NCBI GenBank assembly: GCA_021234155.1
Contig: JAJEKV010000004.1
Location: 11,658,109 to 11,722,108, forward strand
Length of the DNA stretch: 64,000 nt
Direction of reading: 5' to 3'
Source: Isoetes taiwanensis
Taxonomy: Eukaryota > Streptophyta > Lycopodiopsida > Isoetales > Isoetaceae
Part shown: in pieces, positions 10,526 through 22,809 of the stretch
Layout: each line of letters begins with the position of its first letter
How positions within the stretch are numbered: position 1 is the stretch's first letter
Position numbers and translations under genes: made by a program
The notes under the pieces: generated by a model
Told to the model about the DNA's origin: nothing
Databases searched by the model: none
What the model saw: only the letters and a program-made list of their open reading frames with translations

Positions 10526-12541
10526 ATGGATGTTGCCGAGAATGATGATGTAGAAAATACAAGTCAGTTGCCTGATGATAGTAGCCCATTACCTGCTGAA
10601 CAGGATCATCAGATAGACATCAGGATCAGATGGACACTCAGGATCAGATGGACACACAGATGGACACTCAGGATCAGATGGACACTTAGATGGAAAAGGA
10701 GACAGTTATAGTGAAAAAAATGGGCAACAAGAAAACAAAAGAAGATGAAGATCTGCAATCTTTGGAGTTTCCCAGGAGTTTTACTTTGCAAATGATCTTG
10801 GAAACCTTGCAAGAACTAAGAATAGTCCGCAAGACACCACCTCCAATGATACCTCTTTGCAGAATAGTGCTTAATCAAGCCGTCAGAATTGTTAGTAAAG
10901 AAGCAAAATCCTTTCGTGAGACTCTTCGAGTTGATGGCTATGTCATGGAAAAAGGCAGCTTCATATTATCTATCACCACTACAGTGGGGAGTTATTGTCC
11001 AGTAACAGATGAGACCATGCAAACATGGGATGCGTATTGGAAGGAAGAGAATCAAGGTTTTGAGTGTGAGTTTGAACATAATGATGATTGGAAAGACTTG
11101 AGTGGAAAAATGTTTTTATGCTAGGACGGAAATCATCGCACAGATGCATGGATGTAGGAGATCAAGGATCGTTATTTTTCAGTCCAATCAACCTTTGTTG
11201 AAATTGATACACAAAAGGAAGCAGCTTTGATAAGGGCAATAAGTAGGTTTCTACAATTTTCCAAAGATATTTTTATATTCTAAATTGTCGTTTCTTTTTA
11301 AAGGCTCAATGAAGTAGGCACTGTGCATCAAAACTCAAAGACGTCCTCTATGGAGTGTATAGAATGACTGTCTCAAATTTTTCAATATCCACACACTCGA
11401 TACATTCTGGCTAGGATCTTGTACCAAGTATTTTCTAAGCTCTATTTCATTTGTCATTGTCTATATTTATTGTACATTAGCTTGCTATTTATATTATTGT
11501 ATATTCTGTCTAGGATCTTCTACCAAGTATATTCTGGCAAAGGTCTTATAGCTTTCTCTTTAAATTATTGCAGTCCCAAATTGATAATGAGATTGAAGAC
11601 TCTATATCTGAGTATAAAGATAAGCTTAACCTGAAAGAGGCTAAAGCCAAAGCAGAAAAAGAAGTGAAGACAAAAGGGGTGAAGAAAATGGGTAAATACT
11701 TGGCAATACTAAATCCTGACTTGGGAGGCAATTGGATTACCTTAGTCACCAGCAAGGATCCAAGCAATACATATATGAGATTAACAATTGAGAAACTCTA
11801 TGACATGACAAGAGCGAAGGTGGATGAGTCTATTAGAGACAAATGGTTCCTTTGGATGACTTTAGATTCTGAACAATGATAAAAACTTCCATGAGTGGGT
11901 AAAAAAGGAGACATGGTTAGAGCATCTTGTCCATAAATCTCAAGAGACCTTAGAGTCAGTTCTCATGGACGATGGCATTGTTATCAGACATGGTGCAGAA
12001 ATCATGGTGAAGTACAGAAATGAGATGTTCAAAAGCTTTGATAAGAATATGTCTATGACTGTCAAAATGGAGGATGCATTTGAAATCCGACGGGCGTCAC
12101 AACGACTTTGCTACAGATGATCCCAGTTCTATGCTTTAAGTTTGTTTTGTTTACCTATTAGTAAAATTGACTAGTTTCATGCTTGAAACATTCAGGTACT
12201 TGCATTTTTGTGTGGCCGGGAATTATGTGGATGATGGCTATACTGATAACCTCATGGGCAACAAGGTCGAGTTCCGGAGCTATGTATTTTGAAAAGGGAA
12301 GTTTGGATAGACCAGGAGGATTGTCAAATTGGGAGATTAGCAATTGCCCTTGGTGGATAGACTTTCCAGCCGGCATCATTCCATAAGAAGAAAAGGAGAG
12401 GCACAACAATATGCTTTCATCCATTGCAGATCCTTTTGTGATTGGAAGTGAGGATAATGACCCATCACTAGAAAAGAAAAAGAGAAGGAAATATCAAGCA
12501 CAGAGTGGAGACAAAAATCAGGAAAAAGTTGAGAAAAAATA
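10526..12541 (+). pseudogene. Broken gene with ParB-like DGNHR motif, divergent from the transposase
   Basis: Rightward pieces: an acidic start at 10526; 10690-11124 with RSFTLQMILETLQELRIV, PLCRIVLNQAVRIVSKEAKS and RVDGYVMEKGSFILSI; then, across an in-frame TAG at 11122-11124, DGNHRTDAWM and a second TAG. Next is 11568-11879 (charged helix, then GKYLAILNPDLGGNWITLVT), then FHEWVKKETWLEHLVHKSQE, and near 12290 FEKGSLDRPGGLSNWEISNC, ending in a basic tail KKKRRKYQAQSGDKNQEKVE. A residue pattern of I..N..RI...F...L...GY followed by a distant DGNHR is what ParB/Srx-like folds show. It starts about 240 bp from the transposase start, head to head, which suggests a two-gene transposon. Function unknown; the call rests on one motif. 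Confidence 0.4.
10607..10692 (+). repeat. 18-bp tandem repeat inside the ParB-like gene
   Basis: GGATCAGATGGACACTCA-type units are repeated about four times with small changes. They shift the coding frame of the 10526 open frame, giving the Ile-Arg-Trp-Thr repeats seen there. Confidence 0.75.
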
Positions 12542-12649
12542 GAGCTAGAGAGAGAAAGTGTACCTATGACATAACTTTTTTGTAAAAGGCAAAAAGCTGA
12601 CCTAAAAATCTAAAAAATTAAGCACCTTTGGCAATACATGTCGAAGTTC

Positions 12650-12752
12650 TTCATGATATCACTTCCACATCATCATATACCATAATATATCATCGTCATC
12701 ACATATCATCCACATCACCTCCACATCATCACCATGTCATATCCATGTCAAA
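12650..12752 (+). repeat. CATCATCA-rich low-complexity tract
   Basis: CACATCATCA, TATCATC and CCACATCACC words repeat over about 100 bp. The rest of 12560-13090 holds no recognisable gene; A- and T-runs occur at 12802-12810 and 12987-13000. Confidence 0.6.
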
Positions 12753-13089
12753 AAAAGTTTTTGACTAGGAAAAACAGTTATTTGCTATGTTTCTTGCCAC
12801 GTTTTTTTTGAACCAAAACATATATCCTTAGCCATCTTTGCCCTAAAACTAAAAAGTTTTCATTTTCCATTTTTTTTTCCCATAAGGTAGAGCATGGAAA
12901 AATATATGGTATAGCCTTGAAAAATTTGAATGTGGTCATTTTTAAACCTCCAAAATCCATTCCTTGGGATATTTGCCATAATTTAAAAAAAAAAAAAAGC
13001 AAAATCAGTAGAATAGAAGTAATGGAGTTATTGACTTTATAGAACAAGTTTAGTGGTTTCCAAATGGGATGAAGTATCACTAGTTTTGA

Positions 13090-13540
13090 CACATGCTTTG
13101 TGCTTATGTTATTTCTAAGATGTTCCATATATGCAGAGACAGCTTTGGGATCCCCGCTTAGTCATGAGGACCAACTCCCTTGAGTGCATGTGCAGTCAAT
13201 GAGCAAGGCAGCAATCAGGCGGATGGCGGCATTATAGTTGAGAATCGTGGTTGAGTCCAAAGCTTCTAGATTGATTTGTTAAAGTTGGATGATGTACCTA
13301 TTGAGAATATTGAATTATTTAGATGTTAATTTCACATGATTACATTGAATTCATAAGCATATGTCCATTGAATCTGAAGTATGTAATTTCAACTGCAATG
13401 AAGATTCAATACTTCACCATCTGTAATTTTGTATGTCAAGGATAAACACACCAACCTAGAATTAGTGCAAGTTTAAAAAAGACCCCCCATTGCCAGGTGG
13501 GTCAACTCGGCAGACTCATCACAGTTGGTATCAGAAAGCT
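13090..13540 (+). mobile_element. LTR-like segment followed by a primer-binding site
   Basis: The stretch ends in ...CTCATCACA at 13523 and is followed directly by GTTGGTATCAGAAAGCT (13524-13540), close to the tRNA-Met primer-binding site TGGTATCAGAGC of plant LTR retrotransposons. It aligns loosely with 15600-15915, especially at AGCATGTGCAGTSAATRAGC and at the GGGTCAACTCGGCAG / GAGTCAACTTGGCAG ends. The left border is not certain. No gag or pol frame follows. Confidence 0.5.
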
Positions 13541-13639
13541 CGGAGCAAGTCTCGAGTTCGAGTCTCTATGGTATGCACGGGTAATTTTTGCACAGTCTTA
13601 GTAATCATAGTGTCACTGGCATACATGGCTACATCATAG

Positions 13640-13905
13640 TCTTGGATGCTCAGGAACGAGCATAGTCTTAGTAGGAGAGATTGTAATGGGGCCCATGGGA
13701 GACCATTTGAGTATTCGATCCTTGAATGCGCCTATGGGGCCCAAGACACGAGCATAAATGGGTAGAATCGACTACTCATAAACGTCTAGTTGGATGCTCC
13801 AGGATGAGCATAATCCTCATGGGAGAGATTGTAATGGGCCCATGGGAGACCGCATGAGCATTCGATCCTTGAATGTGCCTATGGGGCGTTCGGGAGACAC
13901 CGTCA
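13640..13905 (+). repeat. Two copies of a roughly 100-bp unit
   Basis: GGATGCTC...GAGCATA, AGGAGAGATTGTAATGGG, CCCATGGGAGACC, TTCGATCCTTGAATG and CGCCTATGGGGC occur in this order at about 13645-13740 and again at about 13793-13890. The position behind the primer-binding site suggests a leader region of a non-coding LTR element. Confidence 0.7.
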
Positions 13906-14248
13906 TACATGAATAGAGTCGGCTACTCATAAATGTCTAGGCAGTTTTGCCCACTTGGTTAAGGGCGCGTCGATTATGAAAGTTACAACCTTGGCGTTTC
14001 CTATCACCATGACCACAATTGTGGGCTGCCACAACTAGAAATAGCTTCACGCATATGCATGCTCCATATACATGTGAATAGCTTTGCATGATCAATATCT
14101 AAACGATAGCAATATTCATACTTAGAGGCAGTGCATCTTGAATGCATATGATATACTTCTTCAAAGACATTGAGAACATGACCCTCGAGGTATAAATATA
14201 AATGAATCGTCGTCAATTGCACATTACCATCTACTCCTTTTAAAATAT

Positions 14249-14668
14249 TGAGAAAATTCCAAATATACCCCTCAAGTTTGCAAATATTCCCAAAATACAT
14301 CTAGAAACGTATTCGTTCCAAATGGCAATAATATTTTTGTGACCAATCAAATAAAGAAGTGCACTTCATAAGACAAAAGCATGAGAGTGAGACCTATCTA
14401 GTAACAGTAGAATTGAAATCTTCAAGCTACCATATTTAAAGACATGTTATTAAAAATAACTAAAATGCATGTACCTAGTATCCAACTCCGATTTCAATGA
14501 ATTTGGTTTTGTTGAAAATACCATATCGTCTTAATTTATAATGTTCGGGAACAATTTTTGAATTTGAGGAGGCACAAAAACTATATTACATATTTACAAA
14601 ACTGCTCTTCATTTGGAGGGTATTTTCAGAATATTTGTAAACTTAAGGGGTATATTTGGAATCTTCCC
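14249..14668. mobile_element. 420-bp MITE with 8-bp TSD
   Basis: TAAAATAT occurs at 14241-14248 and at 14669-14676. The ends between them are inverted repeats of about 45 bp with mismatches: left AAAATTCCAAATATACCCCT, right end reading inward AAGATTCCAAATATACCCCT, then AAGTTTGCAAATATTC / AAGTTTACAAATATTC. No coding sequence inside. An 8-bp TSD fits a hAT-type MITE; a Mutator type (9 bp) cannot be excluded. Confidence 0.75.
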
Positions 14669-14676
14669 TAAAATAT

Positions 14677-15595
14677 GTGTGGGATCGCCTAGAAACTCTA
14701 AACCCTGATAATTAAAAGCACTCTGAGCCCTGATAGGCTAATTAAAAGCACGAGACGAGTGATGTATAGACAAATTTAATGCTGAAAAGCAAGGTACCTA
14801 GAAGCATATAAAAACGTAGATGTGGCATATAAAGGCACATTTGTGTTATCCAAGGCACGTCATTAAATTTGTGACAATGCATGATGCAAAGTTTGGAGGG
14901 TGGTTTTGGCTATATAAGTGCAGAACATGCCAATTCAACATCCTCTAATAACCTTTTAAGGAATCCAGCCATTGCATAGCATCGTAGCACCAATAGATCA
15001 TCATGGACAGCTGTCAACACCACAATTTCTACGATAGGGGTCTTCTAAGAGCACCAAAATCATGGATTATGCAATAGGTGTTTATCAGTAGTATCAGACT
15101 GTGCCTTCCACAGTAACATTCTACCACCAGCATTTGAGGTTTCTGCAGTGGAGATTCTAGCAGTTTCAACAACACAGCATCATAGCTATGAGTTCAGACT
15201 ATAGGGTCCCCAGATCAAGTAAAACGGCAGAATGAGGGGTTTGAATTTGAATTTCGTCCCTAACTAGTCCACTACCTTCAGTGCCCTAAGAGATCCTCTA
15301 GTGCTAGACGTGGACTGGGACGGGTACGCATACGAGAATCACTCTACTCCCACTACATGGCCCTGGAATGTAAGCTGGTTGGGCATTAATCGGCTAACAA
15401 GGCCTGCATGTAGGCTGGTTGAGCTTCCCATTATCTTGAAGCTATGTATCTTGATGGTTTGGTACTTTGACTACATCCTTTGCTTGCTTTTGATGCTTAT
15501 GTATTGCATTTCCTTTGTTGTCATTGCCTATCATTGCGCCATAGGTTCTTGTGTCTTGATTCACTCATGTTCTTATTATCCAAGATTTCCAGAGT
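14677..15595. other. No gene recognised
   Basis: A short direct duplication, CTGATARNNTAATTAAAAGCAC, lies at about 14706-14750. The longest frame (15301-15675, hydrophobic) matches no family I know and overlaps the LTR-like segment. Confidence 0.4.
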
Positions 15596-15599
15596 GTTT

Positions 15600-15935
15600 C
15601 CATACATGCAGGGTAGTCAGGGATTCCCAGTTAGTTACGAGGACTAACCCCAGTGAGAGCATGTGCAGTGAATAAGCAAGGCAGTAGCAATGTAGCCGAG
15701 GATCGTGGTTGAATTCTAGAGGAGAAGCTTGTGAATTACTCAACTAGATACTATGTATCTGATAATGGATATATTTGAGCAAATTATTATTGATCTCTGA
15801 TTGTTATGAGTAAGAAGATTCAATTCTTCACCATATTGTATTGCTTGTCATCATGTCAATATAAGTTTTAACATGATCCCGTGTTGCTAGGAGAGTCAAC
15901 TTGGCAGGCTTGCCACATATATGGTATGAGAATTT
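15600..15935 (+). mobile_element. LTR-like segment plus degenerate primer-binding site
   Basis: This is a diverged relative of 13090-13523, ending GGCAGGCTTGCCACA at 15915 and followed by ATGGTATGAGAATTTTGGTTCC. That is a decayed TGGTATCAGAGC-type primer-binding site. At 16032 an ATG opens MDNFGRGSTC, stop, LDHSIGSEVDDLDIHHAIF, perhaps a gag remnant. The right part (from about 15913) is shared with copy B at 50027. Confidence 0.45.
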
Positions 15936-16277
15936 TGGTTCCAACAGGCATGTATTGAACTTCTAGACCAGTTCTTCGGTCTCCAATAGTGAGCTCTCGC
16001 ACGGCTATCTCCAATAGACCAAAACCTCGCCATGGATAATTTTGGAAGAGGCAGCACTTGTTGACTCGACCATTCTATTGGAAGCGAAGTTGATGATCTA
16101 GACATTCATCATGCTATATTCCACAATGTTAGAAGTTTGTATCCCGCCATTTACGAAGGACTATGCACTGATGTGACCATCTATATACCTAACCCCAGAT
16201 GCAGTAATACAAGCTCCAGAAAAAGCTCCAGGCATAGACACTATAGTACAAATTGAGGCACCTGTGCTATTGCAATT

Positions 16278-16430
16278 CCATACGGGCCCCCAGCCATCAG
16301 AGGTCGGCAAGCAGAGGTCGTTGAAGAGGTCGGCAAGTACAGGTCATTGAAGAGGCAGGCAAGCAGAGGTCGGCAAGCAAGCAAAGTAAGCAAGGAAGCA
16401 GAGGTCAGCAAACAAGCAAGTAAAGCGTCA
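16278..16430 (+). repeat. GAGGTCGGCAAGCA minisatellite, copy A
   Basis: Units GAGGTCGGCAAGCA and GAGGTCGTTGAA alternate several times. The same array is in copy B at about 50414-50545 with a few substitutions. Confidence 0.75.
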
Positions 16431-16559
16431 AGGAATGTTAAGGTAAACTTAAGCAAAGGAATCTTAAGGTAAACTCTTTTCCTTCTTTCTGGGAAATAGA
16501 TGGTTGCTTTAGCAGAACATTTTTCTATGCACCTCTGCTCAGGGACTATGCAACAGAGT

Positions 16560-17516
16560 TTTTCTTGCCAAAACATCTTTGGATTTGCTAAGCCTTAGCT
16601 ATTGCAAAAGCAAAGCTCCCGGATTAGACATAGTGGGTCTTCTTCACCTTCATGGTTCTTTAGCTTCCCGTAGGTATTGCAAACTTGCAACACATGCTAA
16701 ATGCAGTATACAGATCTTCTTGCTCAATTTTTTTAGTTCCTAATCTGGATAAATCAGACCACAAAGGTTACTGGACGGCTTATTTGCAAGTAGAAGAACC
16801 TTTCTCATCCAAATCTAACTCTATAATGTGCATTCAAATTCTTCCTCTAGCTAGATATTTTTCTTCTAGTGGCTTCTACACTGTATTCATGAATCATGTG
16901 GGTTCTTTCAGGTATCGGTTGGAAGCTGCCTCCACCGCTGCCTTCTATTTTTTGAACTCGGCGAGATAGCAGAGAAGCTTTGATTTATGAGTAATTCTGG
17001 ACCTTTAATTTGTTTTATGCAGGATAACTTATTTCAAGACCTTCATTCTTGAAGAACTGCATTGTTGATTTACATGAGGTTTTATTTGCATCAGGCTAAG
17101 CTGGCTTTTTTAATTTCGTTGTGCACTGCAAGATCTTAGTAGCTGCTGTCATCACTTACCATCTGTGAGCTATTGACACAAAGCTAGGTAGACATCCTTT
17201 GCAAACTGGAATTCTTTTTGTTGATCGTTCATCGTCTTAATATTAAATGCTTATGTTTCTTCTCCCAGATCCTGTGAGCTTTTTCCTTGAAGATTCGTGT
17301 GTCCCTTGGCTTTGGCTGCAACTATTGAAGCAAGTACAAGTGTTGCTCAGACCTGAACATCTTTGAAATGTGCAACTAAGCTATTTGAGATAGAAGGTAT
17401 ATGTGCTCTCTTACATGGTATTGTGGATAAGCCATGAGGCAATAAATGGAAGGGAACTCCTGAAAATAAACTGTAAGGTTTTTGAGGTGAATGCAATCAT
17501 TTTGTTTAACTAGCTT
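16560..17516. other. Shared segment of unknown content
   Basis: This part is duplicated in copy B (50680-51218 and 55032-55464). Short open frames (for example 16685-16969) are conserved only because the duplication is recent. I recognise no protein. Position 17097-17099 (TAA in GGCTAAGCT) is the empty site of the PIF/Harbinger-like insertion of copy B, and 17502-17516 is the empty site of its LINE. Confidence 0.5.
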
Positions 17517-17768
17517 AAGTGGGAAGTGTTTGCTGCACAAGATTGGAGCAATTGAGTTCATCTGATGATATTAATGATGACGACAATATGACTACTTTAT
17601 CTTGCCTTCAGAATGTGTGCATGGTTAAATCGTGTCACAGATGCACAATTTGCATCATGTTGGCTATTAAGGTTGTTTCTCAATGTATTATAACAGGAAC
17701 AGCAGCAACAAAAAAACAATGATAAAGCTGTTAGGAAACAGTGGAAGGAGAAAGAAAAGAATATAAAA

Positions 17769-18672
17769 TTGGCATGTCATGTCAAGGTCCTCAACAAACC
17801 AGTAGGCCAAGGATTGGAGGAATCCAAAGACTTAATAAACCCTACTGAAGTATTGAACCCGAAAGATGATAAAGGGAAAGGGGTAATCTGCCTGGAACAG
17901 AAGAAGATGTGTCACACCTGCTCTTCAGCTCAGGAAAAATACCCTTACTATTCAGGAATCTGAATTTCCTCCAGTCAATATATACCCTGAGTCTTCTGAC
18001 TCAGATCTTTCCACAGGGGGTACACTTCTGCTCAAAGGAGAGGGTTCTCAAATCCATGAAGAAGTAACTCCTAAAAGCATTAATTTCTCCACTCCTGGAA
18101 AAATTACACAGAGCCCTGATATGGGAGATATCCTCTTGGACATAATGGAGAGAGAACAAGAGATTGAAAATGGGGAGAGGGTCCCTGCCACCCCAACTGA
18201 GTTTTTAACTCCAGCAAATACAGTGTATGAAAACAAGTTTAAATTCTATACCAAATCCCCAATGGAGGATCTGCCCATAGATACTGAGAGGGTAGGAGAA
18301 AGATTTGATCAAGAAGATGATTCAAATATGATGGACTCTACTTTAACTACTATAAGTCCTGTCAAAGGCCAGGGTGAAGTGGACCATGAGGAGCACAGAC
18401 CTTTAACACCATCTAGCCTAGGACTGGAGAAATCCAGTGGACTAATAAGTCTAGATGGCCAGGTAGTGCTGACTAAGATATCAAATGGTCTGGGATCAAA
18501 CCCAATAAACCCAATTGAGTATAAGAAGGAGGGGTCGATTGCCAAAAAGTATGATCTTGAGGTATTCTACACTCCTATGATCAAAAAATGCAATAAAAAG
18601 GTTCAGTTCTCAGCTGACAGCCCAGCCTTTAACTTAAGGTCTCAGGCTAGAACTAAGTGCCCTGCTCAATGA
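17769..18672 (+). pseudogene. LINE ORF1 region, decayed
   Basis: Two frames: 17769-17963 (ending CHTCSSAQEKYPYYSGI) and 18121-18672 (183 aa, acidic, ending LRSQARTKCPAQ). The second overlaps the ORF2 start at 18657 by 16 bp, as is common between LINE ORFs. Plant L1-like ORF1 proteins bind RNA and usually have a C-terminal CCHC knuckle. I see only a possible CHTC start, so the assignment rests on position. Confidence 0.5.
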
Positions 18673-21600
18673 GGATAGTCACTTGGAATATGAGGGGGAT
18701 AAAGGGCCCCCTCAAAAGAAAGAGAGCACTCATAGCTCTTAAGGAGATGAAAGCTGACATTATTTTGTTACAGGAACATAGACTTCCAAGTTTTGAATAT
18801 CAACACTTGAGGTCTTGGATCATTCCCAATGGAGACTCTGTATATGCCCAAGCTGATGGGACAAAGGGAGGTATCTGTATGGCTTGAAAAGGTTTCAGCT
18901 GCTGTAAGAAACACATAGCTCAGGGAGATGGACTGTAGCTGTTTTAGAGAAAGGAGCAGAAAAATTGGGAATTTTCAATGTTTATGCATCCACTGAACCA
19001 AACGAGAGGGCTGATCAGTGGACTCAAATGAAACAATGGATAGTTGGCAATCAAGTGGAAAATTACTTGATAGCAGGTGACTTCAATAACACACCACAAT
19101 GGGATCAAAAGTTAGGGAAGAAATTGAATATGTCTAAAAGGGAATCTGCTGCTTGGGATTTACTGATAACTGAATGTGTATATATCCCCCCATCTTCATC
19201 TCAAACTTATTCCTGGAGTAATAAGAGAAAGGGAGATGATAGAACATACTGCCTGCTGGATAGATTCTATCTCTGCAATAAATCTCTGCTCAACTGGGAT
19301 AATATGGTAGTTACTGGAGACACAGGGAATTCTTTTTCTGACCATATCCCACAATACCTAGATGACAAAATGGTTGCATGTAAGGGGGGTCAGAACATCC
19401 CATTTAAATTCAACACAGAACTGTTGAAATGCAAAAGATTTTGTGATGAATTCAAAATCTTCTATAGTTCCTTGCCACCTCTACCAAAAACTGAGTCAAT
19501 GAAAGCATTCACCATTAGGCTGAGGGAATTCAAGGGCTGGATTAAAAGATGGGGCAGAGAATGGATTAAAGAGAAGAGGAAAGAGAAATGTGAGATTTAT
19601 CTCAAGATCAGTGAAATAAGAAGGAAACTTTTTCAGGATAAGAATAACAAAATGGCACAGCAAGAAGAGGAGGAGCTTGAGAGAAAGGTAAAGGCAATTG
19701 AAGAGAGAGAGACTAAATCACTTGCAGTAAGGAGTAGATGTAAATTCATCAATGGTATGGATAATGGAGGTTCAGCTTTCTTCTTCAGGGCAGCAAAAAG
19801 TAGAATCCTGAATAATGGTATTGTGAAGGTAAATGAATAGAATAGAATATAATAGAATAGAATAGAATACATTAATGTCCCTTGTGCCGTAAGGCCCCTG
19901 GACTTGTGTAGCATGGGCGAGCTCCCTAAAAGGGTGCTACTAGCACATCACGCTGTTATAATGTAGCCTTTTCTGAAGGCTGACTTTTTTCTTATAATAC
20001 CGGCATCCTGCTTTATCTCGGCTTCATGGCCGTGCAGTGATGCGTCGTTATCAAGCAGCTTTTAGCTGAGCAATTTGTGTGAGGTTATATGACCCGCTTT
20101 GTACAGATCATATTACAAGCCCTCTCTCACTGTGTACTTCTCTGTGTCTGGTCGTCATCCTTTGGATCGCGTCTGCCAGATCCCGTAATGATTCTGTCAT
20201 CGTCATCAGCCTGTGGACTGGTTCCCCCCACCTTATATGACAGAGGGAAAGTCATTGAAGATCAAAAGGAAATAGAAGGTTTTTTCCATAAAGAATATAG
20301 GAAGATGTTCCAGAATTACCAAGTACATGAAAAAGTGATTGATAATTTCTTTCAGAATATTCCTAAAGCTAAGGAGGAGTTAAAAGATGATGAACTTTTA
20401 GCAGTTCCCCAAGAGAAAGAAATTTGGGAGACTCTCAAATCTATGGCTGCTGGGAAAAGCCCTGGACCAGATGGATTCCAGCCCGAATTCTGTGTGGAAT
20501 TTTGGGAAATAATGAAAGATGACTTGATAACCTTCTTTCAAGGCTCTTGGAAAGCCACTAGCCTCAACCCAGCCATAAATGCTGGACACATTACACTTAT
20601 TCCAAAGGTGGATTGTCCAAAAGGGATTGGGGACTGGAGACCGATTTCTTTAACAAACACAAGCTACAAAGTCTTAGCTAAGATATTGGCAAACAGATTA
20701 AAAATGTTTCTGCACTCAACAATTAATCCCTGCCAATCAGCTTTTTTACCTCAGAGGAATATAATGGAAAATTATATTGGAGCTGCTGAAGGTCTGCATT
20801 GGAACAAAAGATCAGGACAAAATTGTATGTTACTCAAGTTGGATTTCAAAAGGGCATATGATACAATAAGCTGGCAGTTCTTAGAGAAAGCTATGACACA
20901 TATTGGGCTTCCAAGCAATGTCTACCAAAAGGTTTGGAGCTTTAATGTAAATTCAGCATCAGCATTAATTATCAATGGCACATCTACCAAGTTGTTTAAG
21001 TGTCAAAGAGGGGTTAGACAGGGATGCCCATTGGCCCCTTACCTGTTCCTCATTGTGGCTGAGATGGTAACAAGGAAAGCAATACAAATGCAAATTGAGG
21101 GGGAAATCAAGAGCCTTCAGCTACCAGATAATAAAGGTCCCTTCACTATGATGCAATATGCAGACGATACTTTTGTATTTTTGGATAAAGAAGATAAGAG
21201 TTTGGAAAACTTTCTGTCAGCTATGGATAAATTTGGTGATGCTGCAGGAGTCAGACTAAACAAAAACAAGAGTGCCATAATTTATGACTCACAAGACACA
21301 ATGCTACAAGGGATCAAAGTGTTGAGCTCCAATTCTGCCACAAGTATCCTGGGAATTCCTTTGTCAATTAATAGTTCTTTGCAGGGGATATGGGAACCCA
21401 TTGTGACCAGAATAAAGAAGAAGTTGTCCATGTATACCTCCTCATTATCTCTGGCAGGAAGAATTGAAATTGCAAATGCTGTAATAAGTAGCACACATGT
21501 GTAGTCTCGTCTGCTATTGTTGGAGACAAAAACTCTTACAATAAAATGGAGGCAGCAATAAGGAAATTTATATTGCAAGGCTCTCACAAGGTGGCATGGG

Positions 21601-22809
21601 CAGACCTAATTAAATCTAAAAAAGAAGGAGGTATGGGCTATAAGGACATGTTCATTCAAGCTCAGGCACTAGCAGCTAAAATGATATGGAAAGCAATTTA
21701 TGCCACAAAGCCATCTCCTGCTTTACAATTGGTGAAGTATTGGATTCAGGAATCCTTCCCTGTAGGAAGCCATACTCTAAAACATCAACTTCCAGACTCG
21801 GCTTTCTTCCAATTGTCCCCTTGCCCAGGCACTTCTAACATTCTTAAAAGGATGCTGGAGGCTTGGAACAATGCAGCTTTGTGCTATAGACCTCCTAATA
21901 TTGATGCTACATGTAAAGAGGTGAATTTCTTTTGGCACCCTGATTTTGCACCAGAAAATATAGGTTGTCTTGCTTTGAAACACCCACAGAAGTATATGCA
22001 GTGGCATAAGAATGGAATTAAAACATTTGAGGATCTCAGAATACAGGATAGATGGATGTGTTGGGAGGAATTTGCAGAGAAGACAAACGGATTTGAACTA
22101 GACAAAGAAATTTTCAGGGTTGTTATGAGCAGGATAGAAGGATATGATGAGTTTAGTAACAACTCAAGTACATGGCATTTGAATAATAAGGAATGGTACT
22201 CGGTCAGAGAAATTTACAAAGCTCTGGTGCCAAATAAACCATCCAAGGCAGGTCCCCTATGGCAGTGTAATGAAGACAAACTTGCAGATATATGTGCTCA
22301 AGGATGGTCAAGTTATTCTGCAAATAGTACACCAGAGTTTGCAAACAAATCAAAAAAGAGCTAAATTTGATAGGTCTGTTTCAGGTTTATGCCCTCAGTG
22401 TGGACAGCTGGAAACTTCAAATCATGTCTTCACATGTTCATGGTTAACTGAATTTTGGAGTTGGTCTGCCCAGATTAATAACGGAGCCCCTACTGATCAA
22501 AATTTGCTTAGTTTTTGGGATACCAATGATAGACTGGAGAGTACCACAAGAACTTTGAGCTGCTGGGTTGTCTGGCTATATAGAAACAGGGTTGTGATTA
22601 ATAATCAACCTCCTTCCATCATTTGGCTTAAGAGAGCTTTTGTAGACATTATCCAAATCACTGCCATAGCTCACAGGATGCTCAAAGAAAAGAAATATGA
22701 TTCAGCTTGGAATTCTCTGGGGAAATTCTATGGTTTATATGATTTCTTTCTAACTAATCTAACCATTTCAGATGATGTACTGCACAGATGCACAGAGGAG
22801 GCTCAATAG
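18657..22809 (+). pseudogene. LINE ORF2: AP endonuclease, reverse transcriptase, zf-RVT
   Basis: The endonuclease starts MRIVTWNMRGIKGPLKRKRA and has ADIILLQEHRLPSF, then a TGA where Trp is expected (GICMA*KGFSC), then VENYLIAGDFNNTP and GNSFSDHIPQ. After the nested insertion at 19837-20236 the frame resumes DRGKVIEDQKEIEGFF. The RT has KSPGPDGFQPEFCVEFW, LTNTSYKVLAKILANRL, SAFLPQRNI, MLLKLDFKRAYDTISW, GVRQGCPLAPYLF and the catalytic box MQYADDTFVF near 21150-21180. A TAG at 21502-21504 replaces the Trp of a STHVW motif. The next frame (21546-22364) continues the same protein, and a shift leads to CPQCGQLETSNHVFTC (zf-RVT, about 22392-22440). It would nick DNA and prime reverse transcription if intact. 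It is now dead: at least two nonsense codons, two shifts and an insertion. Confidence 0.92.
19837..20236 (-). mobile_element. 400-bp nested retro-insertion with ATTCT tail
   Basis: ATGA occurs at 19833-19836 and 20237-20240. Removing the segment restores the LINE frame (VKVN|DRGKVIED), so this is a clean insertion into the LINE coding region. On the minus strand it ends GGGACATTAATGT followed by a (ATTCT)n microsatellite, the form of a short LINE- or SINE-type retroelement. No tRNA-like promoter boxes recognised. Confidence 0.8.
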
